Source: Actinobacillus arthritidis
Lineage (GTDB): Bacteria; Pseudomonadota; Gammaproteobacteria; Enterobacterales; Pasteurellaceae
Length of the DNA: 64,000 bases
Reading direction: 5' to 3'
Assembly: GCF_029774155.1 (NCBI RefSeq)
Contig: NZ_CP103833.1
Location: 1,488,001 to 1,552,000 of the forward strand
The notes under the pieces were generated by a model, which ran no database searches, was not told the DNA's origin, and saw nothing but the letters and a program-made list of their open reading frames with translations. The position numbers were made by a program, and so were the translations under genes. Positions within the stretch are counted from its first letter, which is position 1. Each line of letters opens with the position of its first letter. Positions 8,509 through 21,974 of this stretch are shown one piece after another.

Positions 8509-10229
8509 ATGATTACAGGTATCGCAACTTCTCCTGGTGTTGTATTCGGTAAAGCACTCGTATTGAAAGAAGAGCCGATTGTGCTTAATACTCAAAAAAT
8601 TACAGCAGATCAAATTGAAGCTGAAAAAGCAAAATTTTTTGAAGGTCGTGATAAAGCGGAAGACAACTGACTGCAATTAAAGAGAAAGCTAGACGCACAC
8701 TTGGTGAAGAAAAAGAAGCTATCTTTGAAGGTCACTTAATGATCTTAGAAGATGAAGAGCTTGAAGAAGAAATTCTAAGCTATATTGCTGATAACCTTGT
8801 AACTGCTGACGTTGCGGCAAGTAAAGTTATTGATATGCAAGCCTCTATGCTGGCAGAAATTGATGATGAATATTTAAAAGAACGTGCCGGCGATATCCGT
8901 GATATTGGTAATCGTTTATTACGTAATATCTTAAATATGCATATCATTGATTTAGGTGACATTCAAGAAGAAGCCATTTTAGTTGCTTACGACTTAACAC
9001 CTTCTGAAACCGCACAGTTAAATTTAGATAAAGTATTAGGCTTTATTACTGATATTGGTGGCCGTACTTCTCATACTTCAATTATGGCTCGTTCATTAGA
9101 GCTTCCAGCGATTGTGGGTACGAATGACATTACATCACGTGTAAAAACCGGCGACACATTAATTTTAGATGCGGTAAATAACCAAATTCATATTAATCCG
9201 TCTGATGCTGAGCTTGCAGAATTTAAAGCACTTCAAGAACGTGTAGCAACAGAGAAAGCTGAACTTGCTAAGTTAAAAGAATTACCGGCGGAAACCTTAG
9301 ACGGTCATCGTATCGAAGTAGCCGGTAATATCGGTACAATCCGTGATGTTGACGGTGTATTACGTAACGGTGGTGAATCAATTGGTTTATACCGTACCGA
9401 ATTCTTATTTATGGATCGTAGCGAATTACCGGGCGAAGAAGAGCAATTCCAAGCATATAAAGAAATTGTTGAAGCTATGGATGGTAAACAAGTGGTATTA
9501 CGTACCATGGATATCGGCGGTGACAAAGAATTACCGTACTTAAACTTACCAAAAGAAATGAACCCATTCTTAGGTTGGCGTGCAGTACGTATCGGTTTAA
9601 CACGTCGTGAAATCTTAGATACGCAATTACGTGCAGTATTACGTGCCTCGGCATTCGGTAAATTAGCGGTAATGTTCCCAATGATTATTTCTGTTGAAGA
9701 AATTCGTGAATTAAAAGCGATCGTGGCGGAATTAAAAGAGCAACTTCGTGCTGAAGGTAAAGCATTCGATGAAAACCTTCAATTAGGTATTATGGTTGAA
9801 ACGCCATCAGCGGCAGTCAATGCTCGTCACCTTGCGAAAGAAGCCGACTTCTTCAGTATCGGTACCAATGACTTAACTCAATATACTTTAGCAGTTGACC
9901 GTGGTAATGAAATCATTGCTCACCTTTATAATCCATTAAGTCCATCGGTATTGAACTTAATCAAACAAGTAATTGATGCGTCACACGCAGAAGGTAAATG
10001 GACCGGTATGTGTGGTGAATTAGCAGGTGATGTACGTGCAACCGCATTATTATTAGGTATGGGCTTAGACGAGTTTAGTATGAGTGCGATTTCTGTGCCT
10101 CACGTGAAAAAACTTGCTCGCTCAATCAACTATGCTGATGCAAAAGCACTTGCAGATGAAGCATTAGCACAGCCAACAGCGACTGATATTGAAAAATTAG
10201 TTAACGATTTTTACGCTAAACTGAACTAA
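8509..10229 (+). pseudogene. ptsI: PTS enzyme I, frameshifted after codon 53
   Basis: Enzyme I takes phosphate from phosphoenolpyruvate and gives it to HPr. Reading starts at ATG 8509 (MITGIATSPGVVFGKALVL) and hits TGA at 8668-8670. The next frame continues without a break as QLTAIKEKA and covers the rest of the protein to 10229, including the active-site segment [13 protein letters not shown] and the C-terminal PEP-binding motifs ([15 protein letters not shown]). One missing base near 8660-8665 explains the break; with it restored the protein is 573 residues, the family's normal size. Loss of enzyme I would disable every PTS sugar in the cell, so a sequence error is likely. Confidence 0.9.
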
Positions 10230-10254
10230 TTTTCAATTAAATGGCATACAAAGG

Positions 10255-10287
10255 CAAAATTCTCGTATAAAATGTACGGGAATTTTG
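10255..10287 (+). promoter_or_regulatory. Hairpin between ptsI and crr
   Basis: A 13-bp stem (CAAAATTCTCGTA/TACGGGAATTTTG, one G-U pair) with a 7-nt loop sits in the 85-bp gap between ptsI and crr, followed by a weak T-rich stretch. It could partly terminate transcription or protect the upstream mRNA, setting the enzyme I to EIIA ratio. Confidence 0.55.
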
Positions 10288-10314
10288 TTTACTATTTTAA
10301 TAACGGAGATTTCT

Positions 10315-10815
10315 ATGGGCTTTTTCGACAAATTATTTGGCTCAAAACAAGCGACAACAAAAGAGGTTAAAGTTTATGCACCTCTTTCAGGTGAAATCGT
10401 AAACATCGAAGATGTACCAGATGTTGTTTTCTCTGAAAAAATCGTTGGCGACGGTGTTGCCATTCGTCCAAACGGCGATACTATCGTTGCACCAGTAAGC
10501 GGTACTATCGGTAAAATTTTTGAAACAAACCACGCATTCTCAATTGAATCAGATGAAGGTGTTGAGTTATTCGTTCACTTTGGTATTGATACAGTTGAAT
10601 TAAAAGGTGAAGGTTTTACCCGTGTTGCTCAAGAAGGTCAAGCAGTAAAAGCCGGCGATCCAATTATCAAATTCAATTTAGAATTACTTGAAAGCAAAGC
10701 AAAATCGGTATTAACACCGGTTGTCATTTCTAATATGGATGAAATTAGCAACTTAGACAAAAAAGTGGGACAAGTTGTTGCTGGCGAAAGCGTTGTATTA
10801 ACCTTAACTAAATAA
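10315..10815 (+). CDS. crr: PTS glucose-type EIIA component
   Basis: Soluble EIIA-Glc passes phosphate from HPr to sugar EIIBC proteins and signals carbon status to adenylate cyclase and permeases. It has 166 residues from ATG 10315 (MGFFDKLFGS), chosen over an in-frame start 30 bp upstream because a GGAG site precedes it and the family begins here. The two active-site histidines lie in ETNHAF (His73) and LFVHFGIDT (His88). It is the likely donor for the ScrA-like EIIBC at 4066-5484, which lacks its own IIA domain. Confidence 0.95.
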   Translation: MGFFDKLFGSKQATTKEVKVYAPLSGEIVNIEDVPDVVFSEKIVGDGVAIRPNGDTIVAPVSGTIGKIFETNHAFSIESDEGVELFVHFGIDTVELKGEGFTRVAQEGQAVKAGDPIIKFNLELLESKAKSVLTPVVISNMDEISNLDKKVGQVVAGESVVLTLTK

Positions 10816-10837
10816 TTGATTTAGTAATATAAGTAAG

Positions 10838-10868
10838 TGCCACGATAGTGAAATATCGTGGCATTTTT
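10838..10868 (+). terminator. Terminator of the pts operon
   Basis: TGCCACGATA-GTGAAA-TATCGTGGCA (10-bp stem) followed by five T residues, 22 bp after the crr stop. Confidence 0.88.
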
Positions 10869-10989
10869 GTTTGCTAATTTTATTTAGTTATAGCGAAAAA
10901 ATAGTCAAACAGGTAAAATAAACATAAGTTTTTGCGTAAAGGGATTTCTCTTTACGCTTTTATTTTCTACTTATTATTTTTGAGAAATT

Positions 10990-12417
10990 ATGGCGAAATT
11001 ACATATTACAACTTGGGGCTGTCAAATGAATGAGTATGACTCATCAAAAATGGCAGATCTTTTAAACTCTACGCACGGATTAGAACTGACCGATAAACCG
11101 GAAGAAGCAGACGTTTTATTACTTAATACCTGTTCAATTCGTGAAAAAGCACAAGAAAAAGTATTCTCGCAACTTGGTCGTTGGAAAAACTGGAAAAAAG
11201 ATAAACCGGAATTAATTATTGGTGTAGGCGGTTGTGTTGCATCGCAAGAAGGCGAACACATTCGTGACCGTGCACCATTTGTTGATATTGTATTTGGTCC
11301 GCAAACATTGCACCGTTTACCGGAAATGATCAATAAAATCCGTGGTGGTGACCGTGCGATTGTTGATATTTCTTTCCCAGAAATTGAAAAATTTGACCGC
11401 TTACCGGAACCTCGTGCTGAAGGCCCAACCGCTTTCGTTTCAATTATGGAAGGTTGTAATAAATACTGCTCATTCTGCGTAGTACCTTATACACGTGGTG
11501 AAGAAGTTTCTCGTCCGGTGGATGACGTATTATTTGAAATCGCACAATTAGCGGAACAAGGTGTACGTGAAGTGAACTTACTTGGTCAAAATGTAAATGC
11601 TTATCGTGGTGAAACTTTTGACGGTGGCATCTGCACCTTTGCCGAATTGCTTCGTCTAGTTGTCGCGATTGACGGTATCGACCGTGTGCGTTATACCACT
11701 AGCCACCCAATTGAATTTACCGATGACATCATCGAAGTTTATCGTGACACGCCTGAATTAGTGAGCTTCTTACACTTACCGATTCAAAGTGGTGCGGATC
11801 GTGTATTAACCATGATGAAACGTAATCACACGGCATTAGAATATAAAGCGATTATTCGTAAATTACGTGAAGTTCGTCCGAATATTCAAATCAGTTCAGA
11901 CTTTATCGTTGGCTTCCCGGGTGAAACGGCGGAAGACTTCGAACAAACAATGAAAGTGATCGAACAAGTCAACTTTGATATGAGCTTCAGCTTTATCTAC
12001 TCTGCTCGCCCGGGTACACCTGCGGCGGATTTACCGGATGATATTTCGGAAGAAGAGAAAAAAGAGCGTTTAGCACGTTTACAACAACGTATCAATCATC
12101 AAGCTATGCAATTTAGCCGTGCAATGTTAGGTACGGAACAACGTGTATTGGTGGAAGGTCCCTCTAAGAAAGACATTATGGAATTAACCGGTCGTACCGA
12201 AAACAACCGTATCGTTAACTTCCAAGGTACACCTGATATGATTGGTAAATTTGTCGATATTAAAATTACTGATGTTTATACTAACTCATTACGTGGCGAT
12301 GTGGTTCGTACCGAAGACGAAATGGGCTTACGTGTTGTAGAATCTGCAGCAAGCGTTATCGCTCGTACTCGTAAAGAAGATGAATTGGGTGTCGGCAAAT
12401 ACGTTGTAAATCTATAA
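10990..12417 (+). CDS. miaB: tRNA-2-methylthio-N6-dimethylallyladenosine synthase
   Basis: Radical SAM enzyme that adds the 2-methylthio group to i6A37 of tRNAs reading UNN codons. Its 475 residues match the family. The N-terminal domain binds a second iron-sulfur cluster through Cys11, Cys48 and Cys82. The radical SAM cluster motif CxxxCxxC is at Cys156-Cys160-Cys163 ([10 protein letters not shown]). A C-terminal TRAM domain starts around residue 380. It is monocistronic, flanked by terminators on both sides. Confidence 0.95.
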   Translation: MAKLHITTWGCQMNEYDSSKMADLLNSTHGLELTDKPEEADVLLLNTCSIREKAQEKVFSQLGRWKNWKKDKPELIIGVGGCVASQEGEHIRDRAPFVDIVFGPQTLHRLPEMINKIRGGDRAIVDISFPEIEKFDRLPEPRAEGPTAFVSIMEGCNKYCSFCVVPYTRGEEVSRPVDDVLFEIAQLAEQGVREVNLLGQNVNAYRGETFDGGICTFAELLRLVVAIDGIDRVRYTTSHPIEFTDDIIEVYRDTPELVSFLHLPIQSGADRVLTMMKRNHTALEYKAIIRKLREVRPNIQISSDFIVGFPGETAEDFEQTMKVIEQVNFDMSFSFIYSARPGTPAADLPDDISEEEKKERLARLQQRINHQAMQFSRAMLGTEQRVLVEGPSKKDIMELTGRTENNRIVNFQGTPDMIGKFVDIKITDVYTNSLRGDVVRTEDEMGLRVVESAASVIARTRKEDELGVGKYVVNL

Positions 12418-12432
12418 GATCTTTATAAACAT

Positions 12433-12466
12433 ATATTCCGTGGTAACACGACTTACCACGGAATAT
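12433..12466 (+). terminator. Hairpin after miaB
   Basis: A 14-bp perfect stem (ATATTCCGTGGTAA and its complement) with loop CACGAC lies 15 bp after the stop. Only a weak T tract follows, so it may stabilise the 3' end. The CCGTGGTAA core echoes the fhuD repeat unit. Confidence 0.65.
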
Positions 12467-12557
12467 AAAAATACTCAAAATCATTGAGGGAAGCAAGCGG
12501 TTAGATTTTCACAAATATCTGCTGGTTTTCCTGAAATGCTTTCCTGATATTCAAATA

Positions 12558-13301
12558 TTACTCTGCCATTAATTTTTGGCGAACAATTTCAAATAAGCAT
12601 ACACCGGTCGCAACAGATACGTTTAGGGAAGAAACAGATCCTGCCATTGGAATACTGATCAGCTGATCACAATGTTCACGAGTTAAACGCCGCATACCGT
12701 CACCTTCTGCCCCCATCACAAGAGCGATAGCTCCTGTTAATTTTGCCTGATAAATTCCTGATGTCGCTTCTCCAGCTGTACCAACAATCCAAATATTATG
12801 TTGTTCTTGTAGTTCTCGCATTGTACGAGCAAGATTCGTGACACGAATCAACGGTACAGTTTCTGCCGCACCACAAGCCACTTTACGAGCAGTTGAGGTA
12901 AGTTGTGCCGATTTATCTTTTGGTACGATAACCGCATCTACACCAGCCGCATCAGCAGTACGTAAACAAGCACCAAGGTTATGCGGATCTGTCACTCCGT
13001 CTAAAATTAATAAAAATGGATTTTGCTTTTGACTCAAGATAACATCAAGATCGTGTTCATTCAGTTCTTTTTGTGGAACCACTTTGGCAATAATGCCTTG
13101 GTGAACTTCGCCTTGTGCTTTGTTATCCAATGTTTGACGATTGACTTGCTGAATAGCGATACCCAAGCGTTGTAGCTCATTTAATAATGGAATTAAACGC
13201 TTATCTTCACGCCCTTTTAACACTAACACTTCGATAAGGCGTTCCGGTGCATTCTCCAAGAATGCTTTTACTGCGTGAATACCATAAATTTGTTCACTCA
13301 T
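12558..13301 (-). CDS. rlmB: 23S rRNA (guanosine-2'-O-)-methyltransferase RlmB
   Basis: SpoU-family methyltransferase that modifies G2251 in the ribosomal P-loop region. The start at ATG 13301 ([16 protein letters not shown]) is preceded by AAGGA, giving 247 residues against about 243 in E. coli; a longer in-frame start at 13352 lacks support. The N-terminal substrate-binding domain is followed by the trefoil-knot SAM domain with motifs [25 protein letters not shown] and [15 protein letters not shown]. In E. coli it follows rnr; here it lies alone between miaB and pssA. Confidence 0.94.
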   Translation of the reverse strand: MSEQIYGIHAVKAFLENAPERLIEVLVLKGREDKRLIPLLNELQRLGIAIQQVNRQTLDNKAQGEVHQGIIAKVVPQKELNEHDLDVILSQKQNPFLLILDGVTDPHNLGACLRTADAAGVDAVIVPKDKSAQLTSTARKVACGAAETVPLIRVTNLARTMRELQEQHNIWIVGTAGEATSGIYQAKLTGAIALVMGAEGDGMRRLTREHCDQLISIPMAGSVSSLNVSVATGVCLFEIVRQKLMAE

Positions 13302-13340
13302 TTTTATTCCTTTGTAAATAAAAGACGGATAACGAAGAAA

Positions 13341-13385
13341 AACACATTTCAAAAAAATCTGTGTAAATCCGTGTTATCCGTGACT
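13341..13385. repeat. Dispersed CCGTG-type intergenic sequence
   Basis: The stretch reads CTGTGTAAATCCGTGTTATC followed by CGTG. It resembles parts of the fhuD tandem repeat (TTCCGTG, CTGTGTG, CCGTGG), the hairpin after miaB and 3953-3963 (CTTCCGTGGTT). This suggests a short dispersed intergenic element. Confidence 0.35.
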
Positions 13386-13398
13386 AATTAAACTCTTG

Positions 13399-14763
13399 TT
13401 ACAACAACATTTTAACGACTTTATCTAATTTCACACGACCAAAACGTTTTAACAGTTTTCGTACTGCTTCTGGATAATCGTTAATTTGCTCTAAGTCACT
13501 ATAGTGTTTTAAAACAGTCGTATGAGTACGAATTTGTGTTAATTCGGCTTCCGATTTTACACTTAATTCTGCGTTCGGATCATGGATTAATACTGCATTT
13601 TCAGCATCTAAAGCCCAAGCACGAGGATTGAGATTATTACCGGTTAATAAGATATAACGATTATCAATCCATACCCCTTTTAAATGGTAACTATTATCGC
13701 CGTGTTTCCATAAACGTACCGTTAATTGTCCATTTTGGATATAGCGATCAAAACGTTTCGCAAAGGCACGTAAATTTTTCTCATAGAGATACGGTAATGC
13801 CGATGCCATCGTAAATTTTTCTTCCGGTGGGGTATAAAAATCATTAGCGGTTTTATCACCAACAATAATTTCCGCCTTTTTACCGTGTTCTAAAAGCCAA
13901 TTTAAACGCTTATAGAGTGAAAGAGGGAAATTAAAATACGGCGTACAGATCGTTAATTTATCTTCCACTTGATAAAACAACGCTTCAATGGTTTTGTTTA
14001 AGCTATTTTTACGTCCTAAACCCACTAGAGGCGATAAACTTAGTCGCTCGCTTTGTGACTGTCCGCTAAAAGCGTAGCTCTGTGATGATAAATATTTACG
14101 AAATGCTTTAATAAGCGGTCGAATTTCATTGGTTTTTGGACGATTTTCATCATCTAAACGATTTACCGCATCATTTTGTAAAATATGTGTCTTGGTGAAA
14201 TCAATGATTGCATCGGTTAAAGCTTTATTTTCAATCAGATGATAGCGGTCATAACGATAACGTTCAAATTGTTGTAGATAGACATTATTAATACTTGCTC
14301 CGCTATAGAGTAACGTATCATCAAATACAAAACCTTTTAGATGTAATACGCCGAATAATTCTTTACGATTAATCGGCACACCCCAAAACTGAATTTCCTG
14401 ATCTGATGGCAGGTTATATTGTTGTCTTGTTTTCACATACCAATCTGCATTAGAACTTACCGTTTCTTCTCCGATTCGTCCTCTTTGTGCTCTATGCCAA
14501 TCGACTAAAACCTTAATTTCCAAAGCAGGATTAAGCTGTTTAGCCTGATATAAAGCAGTTAAAACTTCCTGTCCGGCTTCATCTTGTTCAAAATATAAAG
14601 CGGTCAAATAAATGCGTTTTTTAGCATTTTTGATAAGCGTTAAAATGCGATCTTTGAACTCACGCCCACTGGCTAGAAATTCTACTTTATCTGCTGTTTG
14701 CGGAATAAAACGTAATGCTTCTAACTGTTTTTTAGCGTGGTTTGGTTTATTTAAAATAAGCAT
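13399..14763 (-). CDS. pssA: CDP-diacylglycerol--serine O-phosphatidyltransferase
   Basis: Makes phosphatidylserine, precursor of phosphatidylethanolamine. This is the gram-negative type of the phospholipase D superfamily. Its 454 residues contain two HKD-type motifs: GVLHLKGFVFDD near residue 140 and YHLKGVWIDN near residue 360. Other family blocks include VDWHRAQRGRIG, NNLNPRAW and TICTPYFN. The length equals E. coli PssA (451). It acts peripherally at ribosomes and the inner membrane. Confidence 0.94.
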   Translation of the reverse strand: MLILNKPNHAKKQLEALRFIPQTADKVEFLASGREFKDRILTLIKNAKKRIYLTALYFEQDEAGQEVLTALYQAKQLNPALEIKVLVDWHRAQRGRIGEETVSSNADWYVKTRQQYNLPSDQEIQFWGVPINRKELFGVLHLKGFVFDDTLLYSGASINNVYLQQFERYRYDRYHLIENKALTDAIIDFTKTHILQNDAVNRLDDENRPKTNEIRPLIKAFRKYLSSQSYAFSGQSQSERLSLSPLVGLGRKNSLNKTIEALFYQVEDKLTICTPYFNFPLSLYKRLNWLLEHGKKAEIIVGDKTANDFYTPPEEKFTMASALPYLYEKNLRAFAKRFDRYIQNGQLTVRLWKHGDNSYHLKGVWIDNRYILLTGNNLNPRAWALDAENAVLIHDPNAELSVKSEAELTQIRTHTTVLKHYSDLEQINDYPEAVRKLLKRFGRVKLDKVVKMLL

Positions 14764-14831
14764 TTTATTGCTCCATTTATCGCTTAATATATAAGGACAT
14801 TAATTGACATCCTTTTGATATATGAGAAAAC

Positions 14832-14914
14832 GGGATACGACACATCGTATCCCTATTATTTTTAGCTATATAAGCGGTAAAATTTTACGATTTTTTCGCA
14901 AAATCATACCGCTT
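14832..14914 (-). terminator. Two hairpins after ileS
   Basis: An uptake-signal pair, AAGCGGTA (14872-14879) and TACCGCTT (14907-14914), lies just after the ileS stop. A 9-bp stem with loop CACA (GGGATACGA/TCGTATCCC, 14832-14853) follows. Both separate ileS from pssA on the minus strand. Confidence 0.6.
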
Positions 14915-14918
14915 GCTT

Positions 14919-17736
14919 TTATGCAAATGAACGTTTCTCGCCCGTACCAGCCACGTTTTCTATGCAACGTCCACATACTGAGCTATGTTCCGCATGAGTG
15001 CCGATGTCGGTTGCAAAGTGCCAGCAACGTGGACATTTTTCGCCTTCGGCACGTTCGACTTTCACTGCTAAACCAGCTACTTCACCTTCTGCAACATCCG
15101 CTTCACTTAACGGCTTGATAATTGCTTGTGAAGTGATCAGCACAAAACGAAGCTCATTACCAAGTTGCTCTAACATTGCACGGATTTCATCATTTGCATA
15201 AAGCGTTACTTTCGCTTCTAAGCCTGAACCGATAACTTTATCTTTACGTGCTTGTTCTAACACACGGTTTGATTCGGCACGTACTTTTAAGATTTGTTGC
15301 CAGTAAGCGTCATCTAATTTATCTGCTTCAGTTAAACCGAATAAGCCTTCATAGAATTCTTCGGTAAATACAAACTCCGAACGACCTTCTACCTGTGGTA
15401 AGTAACCCCAAATTTCATCGGCTGTGAATGATAGAATCGGTGCCATCCAACGAACCAATGCTTCTGCGATATGCCATAACGCGGTTTGGCAACTACGGCG
15501 AGCAAGACTGTCCGCTTTAGTTGTATATTGACGGTCTTTAATAATATCTAAATAGAATGACCCCATTTCGATAGAGCAGAAACGCATTAAACGTTGCACC
15601 ACAGTGTGGAATTGATAGTTATCGTACGCTTCTTTAATATCGTTTTGTGCGTCTAATGCACAGCTTACCGCCCAACGGTCTAATGCGATCATTTCTTCCG
15701 GCTTCACTAAGTCACGTTTCGGATCAAAACCGTTTAGGTTTGCTAATAAGAAACGTGCAGTATTACGGATACGGCGATAAGATTCGCCGGCACTATTTAA
15801 GATATTGTGCGAAACGGCGATTTCACCGGTATAGTCAGTTGATGCAACCCATAAACGTAAAATATCCGCACCGTTTTTATTCCACACTTCTGAAGGCATA
15901 ATCACATTGCCGATTGATTTCGACATTTTGCGACCTTTTTCATCAACCACGAAACCGTGAGTTAACACTTGTTTATACGGTGCTTTGCCGTTTGTTGCCG
16001 TTGAAAGCATTAATGAAGACATAAACCAACCGCGGTGCTGGTCTGAGCCTTCAAGGTACATATCGGTACTGTTGCCATTGAACTCCGGACGAGCTTCTAC
16101 AACTGATGCGTAAGTTGACCCCGAATCGAACCATACGTCTAACGTATCTGGTACTTTACGGTAGTTTTTCGCATCTTCTTCGCCTAACACTTCAACCGGT
16201 TCAAGATCCCACCATGCTTGGATACCTTTTTCTTCTACACGTTTCGCTACAGCTTCTAAGATTTCAAGTGTACGAGGATGTAGTTCTTCGGTTTCATTGT
16301 GAACAAACATTGTCATCGGTACGCCCCACGTACGCTGACGAGAGATACACCAATCAGGACGGTTTGCTACCATGGTATCAATACGAGCTTCGCCCCAGCT
16401 TGGGATCCAACGTACTGATTTGATTTCACCTAATGCTTGTTTACGTAAGCCTTGTGTTTCCATACCGATAAACCATTGCGGCGTCGCACGGAAAATAATT
16501 GGCGTTTTGTGACGCCAGCAGTGTGGATAGCTATGTTTGATACGTTCTAATTTTAATAACGCACCGGTTTCTTTTAATTTTTCTAAAACTTTTTCGTTTG
16601 ATTCGAACACACCTAAGCCGGCAAAGAATGGCGTAGTTGAGATAAACTTACCGTCATTTGCCACTAAGCCCGCCATTTCGATATTGTATTTTTTCGATAC
16701 GATAAAGTCGTCTTGACCATGATCCGGCGCAGTGTGTACCAAACCGGTACCGCCGTCAGTGGTTACGTGATCACCTAAGATTAACGGTACGCTGTAATCG
16801 TAGAACGGGTGCTGGAATTGCATTAATTCTAATGCGTCACCTTTTACTTCACCTAATATTTCAACTGATTCTACGTTTGTTGCTTTTTGCACGCTTTCAA
16901 CTAAATCTTTTACTAAAATGACACGTTCATCACCAAATTGGACTAATTGATAGTCAAATTCAGGATTAATTGAAATTGCTTTGTTTGAAGGTAATGTCCA
17001 AGGTGTTGTGGTCCAAATAATTGCAGAAATTTGACCGCTTCCTTTACCTACCGCATTAAATTTTGCTTCAACCGCTGCAAGCATCAACCGCTTTAAAACG
17101 CACATAAATAGACGGAGACACTTTATCTTCGTATTCTACTTCCGCTTCCGCTAATGATGAGCCACAGTCTAAACACCAGTGAACCGGTTTAGAACCTTTG
17201 TATAAGTGACCGTTCGCAATCACTTTGCCTAAAGTACGGATAATTTGTGCTTCCGTATCAAAGTTCATCGTAAGGTATGGTTTTTCCCAGTCACCTAAAA
17301 TCCCCATACGCATAAAGTCAGCTTTTTGTCCTTCGACTTGCTCTTTCGCATAATCACGGCAAGCCTGACGGAATTCCGCCGCCGAAATTTTTTCGTTCGG
17401 TTTACCGACAATGCCTTCTACTTTTAATTCGATCGGTAAACCATGACAGTCCCAACCCGGAACGTAAGGCGTATCGAAACCTAAAGCGGTTTTCGATTTC
17501 ATAATAATATCTTTTAAAATTTTATTAACTGCGTGACCAATATGAATATTACCGTTTGCATACGGAGGACCGTCGTGCAGAATGAAAGATTTTTTCCCTT
17601 TCGAACTTTCACGTACTTTTTGATATAAATTTTTGTCATACCAATTTTTTAACATATCGGGTTCACGTTTAGCGAGATCCCCACGCATAGGAAAGCCTGT
17701 TTCAGGCAAATTTAAGGTGTTTTTGTAATCAATCAT
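14919..17736 (-). pseudogene. ileS: Isoleucyl-tRNA synthetase, frameshifted
   Basis: Charges tRNA-Ile; essential. The N-terminal 216 residues, from ATG 17736, include the HIGH motif in [12 protein letters not shown]. The frame breaks at 17077-17082, where GCAAGC replaces GCAGC on the plus strand, and resumes in the next frame as [15 protein letters not shown]. The remainder contains the editing-domain TTTPWTLP segment, the KMSKS motif ([10 protein letters not shown]) and the C-terminal zinc site CPRCWHF...CGRC. Correcting one base gives 938 residues, equal to E. coli IleS. A truly broken ileS would be lethal, so this is almost certainly an error in the sequence. Confidence 0.93.
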
Positions 17737-17795
17737 TTTTGTTTTCCAGTTAATAAAATTTTAGTTTGAATTTTGTGTAATTATTAGGTTACGTA

Positions 17796-18755
17796 CTATT
17801 TTGCAAATTCTTTGAAAAATTCGACCGCTTGTAACCTATCTTTCTCAATTTGTTCCTTAAGTGCTTTAAAACTCGGGAATTTCACTTCATCACGTATTTT
17901 ATGAATAAAGAATACTTCTATTGCCTCACCGTAAATTGAACGATTGAACTCGAATATATGCACCTCTAGCAAAGGCTTTGTACCGTTAATCGTTGGACGA
18001 TTCCCAACATTGGCAATACCATTATACTTACCATTTTTAGTTTGAATCTGCACCGCAAATACGCCTTGCAACGGAATGACTAAGCGATTAAGCATAATAT
18101 TTGCCGTCGGAAAACCAATGGTTCGCCCGAGCTTATTACCGTGTGCTACACGTCCTGCTATCGAATAAGGTCTACCCAATAATTGTTCTGCCAAAACAAG
18201 ATGATTGTCTTGTAAAGCTTGGCGAATAAAAGAACTACTGATTCTCTCATTTTTAAAACTGTGTGTATGGCTTTCCTCAACCGCAAAGCGATATTTTAAA
18301 CCTGCATTATGCAACATTTCAAAATTGCCTGCTCGCTTTGCCCCAAAACGGAAATCATCACCAACGCTGAGATAACGGACTTTTAACTGTTTTACTAATA
18401 ACTCACGAATAAAATCTGTTGCAGATAATTGAGAAAAAGCCTCACTAAAACGAATACATAGAACGAAATCAACACCGGCTTCCGCCAAATATTTAAGTTT
18501 ATCACGTAACCGCATCAAACGAGCCGGTGCTGAAGCGGTCAAATTCTCTGCTTTTTTTACAAAAAATTCTCGTGGTTGTGGCTCAAACAACATAACAACC
18601 GAAGGTAATCCAACTTCAAGCGACTGATCGCATAAACGAGCAAGAATATTTTGATGACCTAAATGCACACCATCAAAATTACCGATACTCAGTACACAGC
18701 CTTTTGATAAAGCTGGATGATTTTCTAAATTGTATAAGCCTCGAATTAGTCGCAT
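17796..18755 (-). CDS. ribF: Bifunctional riboflavin kinase/FAD synthetase
   Basis: Makes FMN from riboflavin and FAD from FMN. Its 319 residues have the N-terminal FMN adenylyltransferase nucleotide motif GNFDGVHLGHQ (about 27-37) and the C-terminal flavokinase segment with GRTIGFPTANI (about 213) and IANVGNRPTING. It sits upstream of ileS on the same strand with a 59-bp gap, the conserved ribF-ileS order of gammaproteobacteria, although lspA is not next. Confidence 0.95.
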   Translation of the reverse strand: MRLIRGLYNLENHPALSKGCVLSIGNFDGVHLGHQNILARLCDQSLEVGLPSVVMLFEPQPREFFVKKAENLTASAPARLMRLRDKLKYLAEAGVDFVLCIRFSEAFSQLSATDFIRELLVKQLKVRYLSVGDDFRFGAKRAGNFEMLHNAGLKYRFAVEESHTHSFKNERISSSFIRQALQDNHLVLAEQLLGRPYSIAGRVAHGNKLGRTIGFPTANIMLNRLVIPLQGVFAVQIQTKNGKYNGIANVGNRPTINGTKPLLEVHIFEFNRSIYGEAIEVFFIHKIRDEVKFPSFKALKEQIEKDRLQAVEFFKEFAK

Positions 18756-18835
18756 TTTATCCGCTTTTTTTAAAGAAATTGTTATGATTATACGGCTATC
18801 GGCAAAAAATATAAAGCTGATGAACCTGAAAATAA

Positions 18836-21006
<2,171 letters not shown>

Positions 21007-21196
21007 AGATTGAACTTTCAAGAGTAAAGAAAGTCAACTGAGCTTAATTGTTCAGGTTATTTGACTTAATATAACAAAACTTGAATTAACACTTTCTCGC
21101 GATAAAGAAGATAGGTAAAATTACCACAACTTTGCAACAATAATTCAACAGAATGCAATAACAGATTTTTAAAATTAATTAGAAGGCTTTAATATA

Positions 21197-21913
21197 ATGC
21201 AAAACCCACAAATCTTGATTGTTGAAGATGAACTTGTTACCCGCAATACACTCAAAAGTATTTTTGAGGCAGAGGGCTATGAGGTTTTCGAAGCAACCGA
21301 CGGCGTAGAAATGAATGAGGTTCTTGCCAAGCAAGAAATTCATTTAGTAATTATGGATATTAATCTACCCGGTAAAAATGGCTTAATGTTAGCACGTGAA
21401 CTACGTGAAAATACGAAAGTGGCATTAATGTTCTTAACTGGTCGTGATAATGAAGTCGATAAAATTTTAGGCTTGGAGATCGGTGCAGACGACTATATTA
21501 CCAAGCCGTTTAATCCTAGAGAACTCACTATTCGTGCGCGTAATCTCTTACACCGCACAATGAATGAAAAAGAAAAAGTAACAAAAGACAGTACGTTAGT
21601 TGAAAGTTATCGTTTTAACGGTTGGGAACTAGACGTAAATAGTCGTAGCTTAATTACACCGGAAGGTGTGATAAATAAATTACCTCGTAGTGAATTTAGA
21701 GCGTTGTTACATTTTTGTGAGAATCCGGGTAAAATCCAAACACGAGAAGATTTATTACTCAAAATGACTGGTCGTGAATTAAAACCTCATGATCGTACTG
21801 TGGATGTGACTATTCGTCGTATTCGTAAACACTTTGAAGATCACCCAAATACCCCAGAAATTATCGTGACAATTCATGGGGAAGGTTATCGTTTTTGTGG
21901 CGAATTAGAGTAA
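21197..21913 (+). CDS. arcA: Aerobic respiration response regulator ArcA
   Basis: OmpR-type response regulator that represses aerobic metabolism when oxygen is low; its partner kinase ArcB is not in the window. In 238 residues it has the receiver domain with phospho-acceptor Asp54 ([13 protein letters not shown]), the conserved Thr and Lys (FLTGR, ITKPF), and a C-terminal winged helix (about 135-235) ending [15 protein letters not shown]. It closely matches enterobacterial ArcA. The upstream 190-bp gap has a small hairpin but no gene. Confidence 0.95.
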   Translation: MQNPQILIVEDELVTRNTLKSIFEAEGYEVFEATDGVEMNEVLAKQEIHLVIMDINLPGKNGLMLARELRENTKVALMFLTGRDNEVDKILGLEIGADDYITKPFNPRELTIRARNLLHRTMNEKEKVTKDSTLVESYRFNGWELDVNSRSLITPEGVINKLPRSEFRALLHFCENPGKIQTREDLLLKMTGRELKPHDRTVDVTIRRIRKHFEDHPNTPEIIVTIHGEGYRFCGELE

Positions 21914-21974
21914 ACATTTTACTTAATCTACCCCAAATGTCTTTGGACAATCTTTCTAAACAAGGTACATATTT

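Noticed and set aside
8419..8676. 85-codon minus-strand ORF over the start of ptsI
   Set aside because: Opposes a conserved coding region and its sequence resembles no protein; shadow frame.
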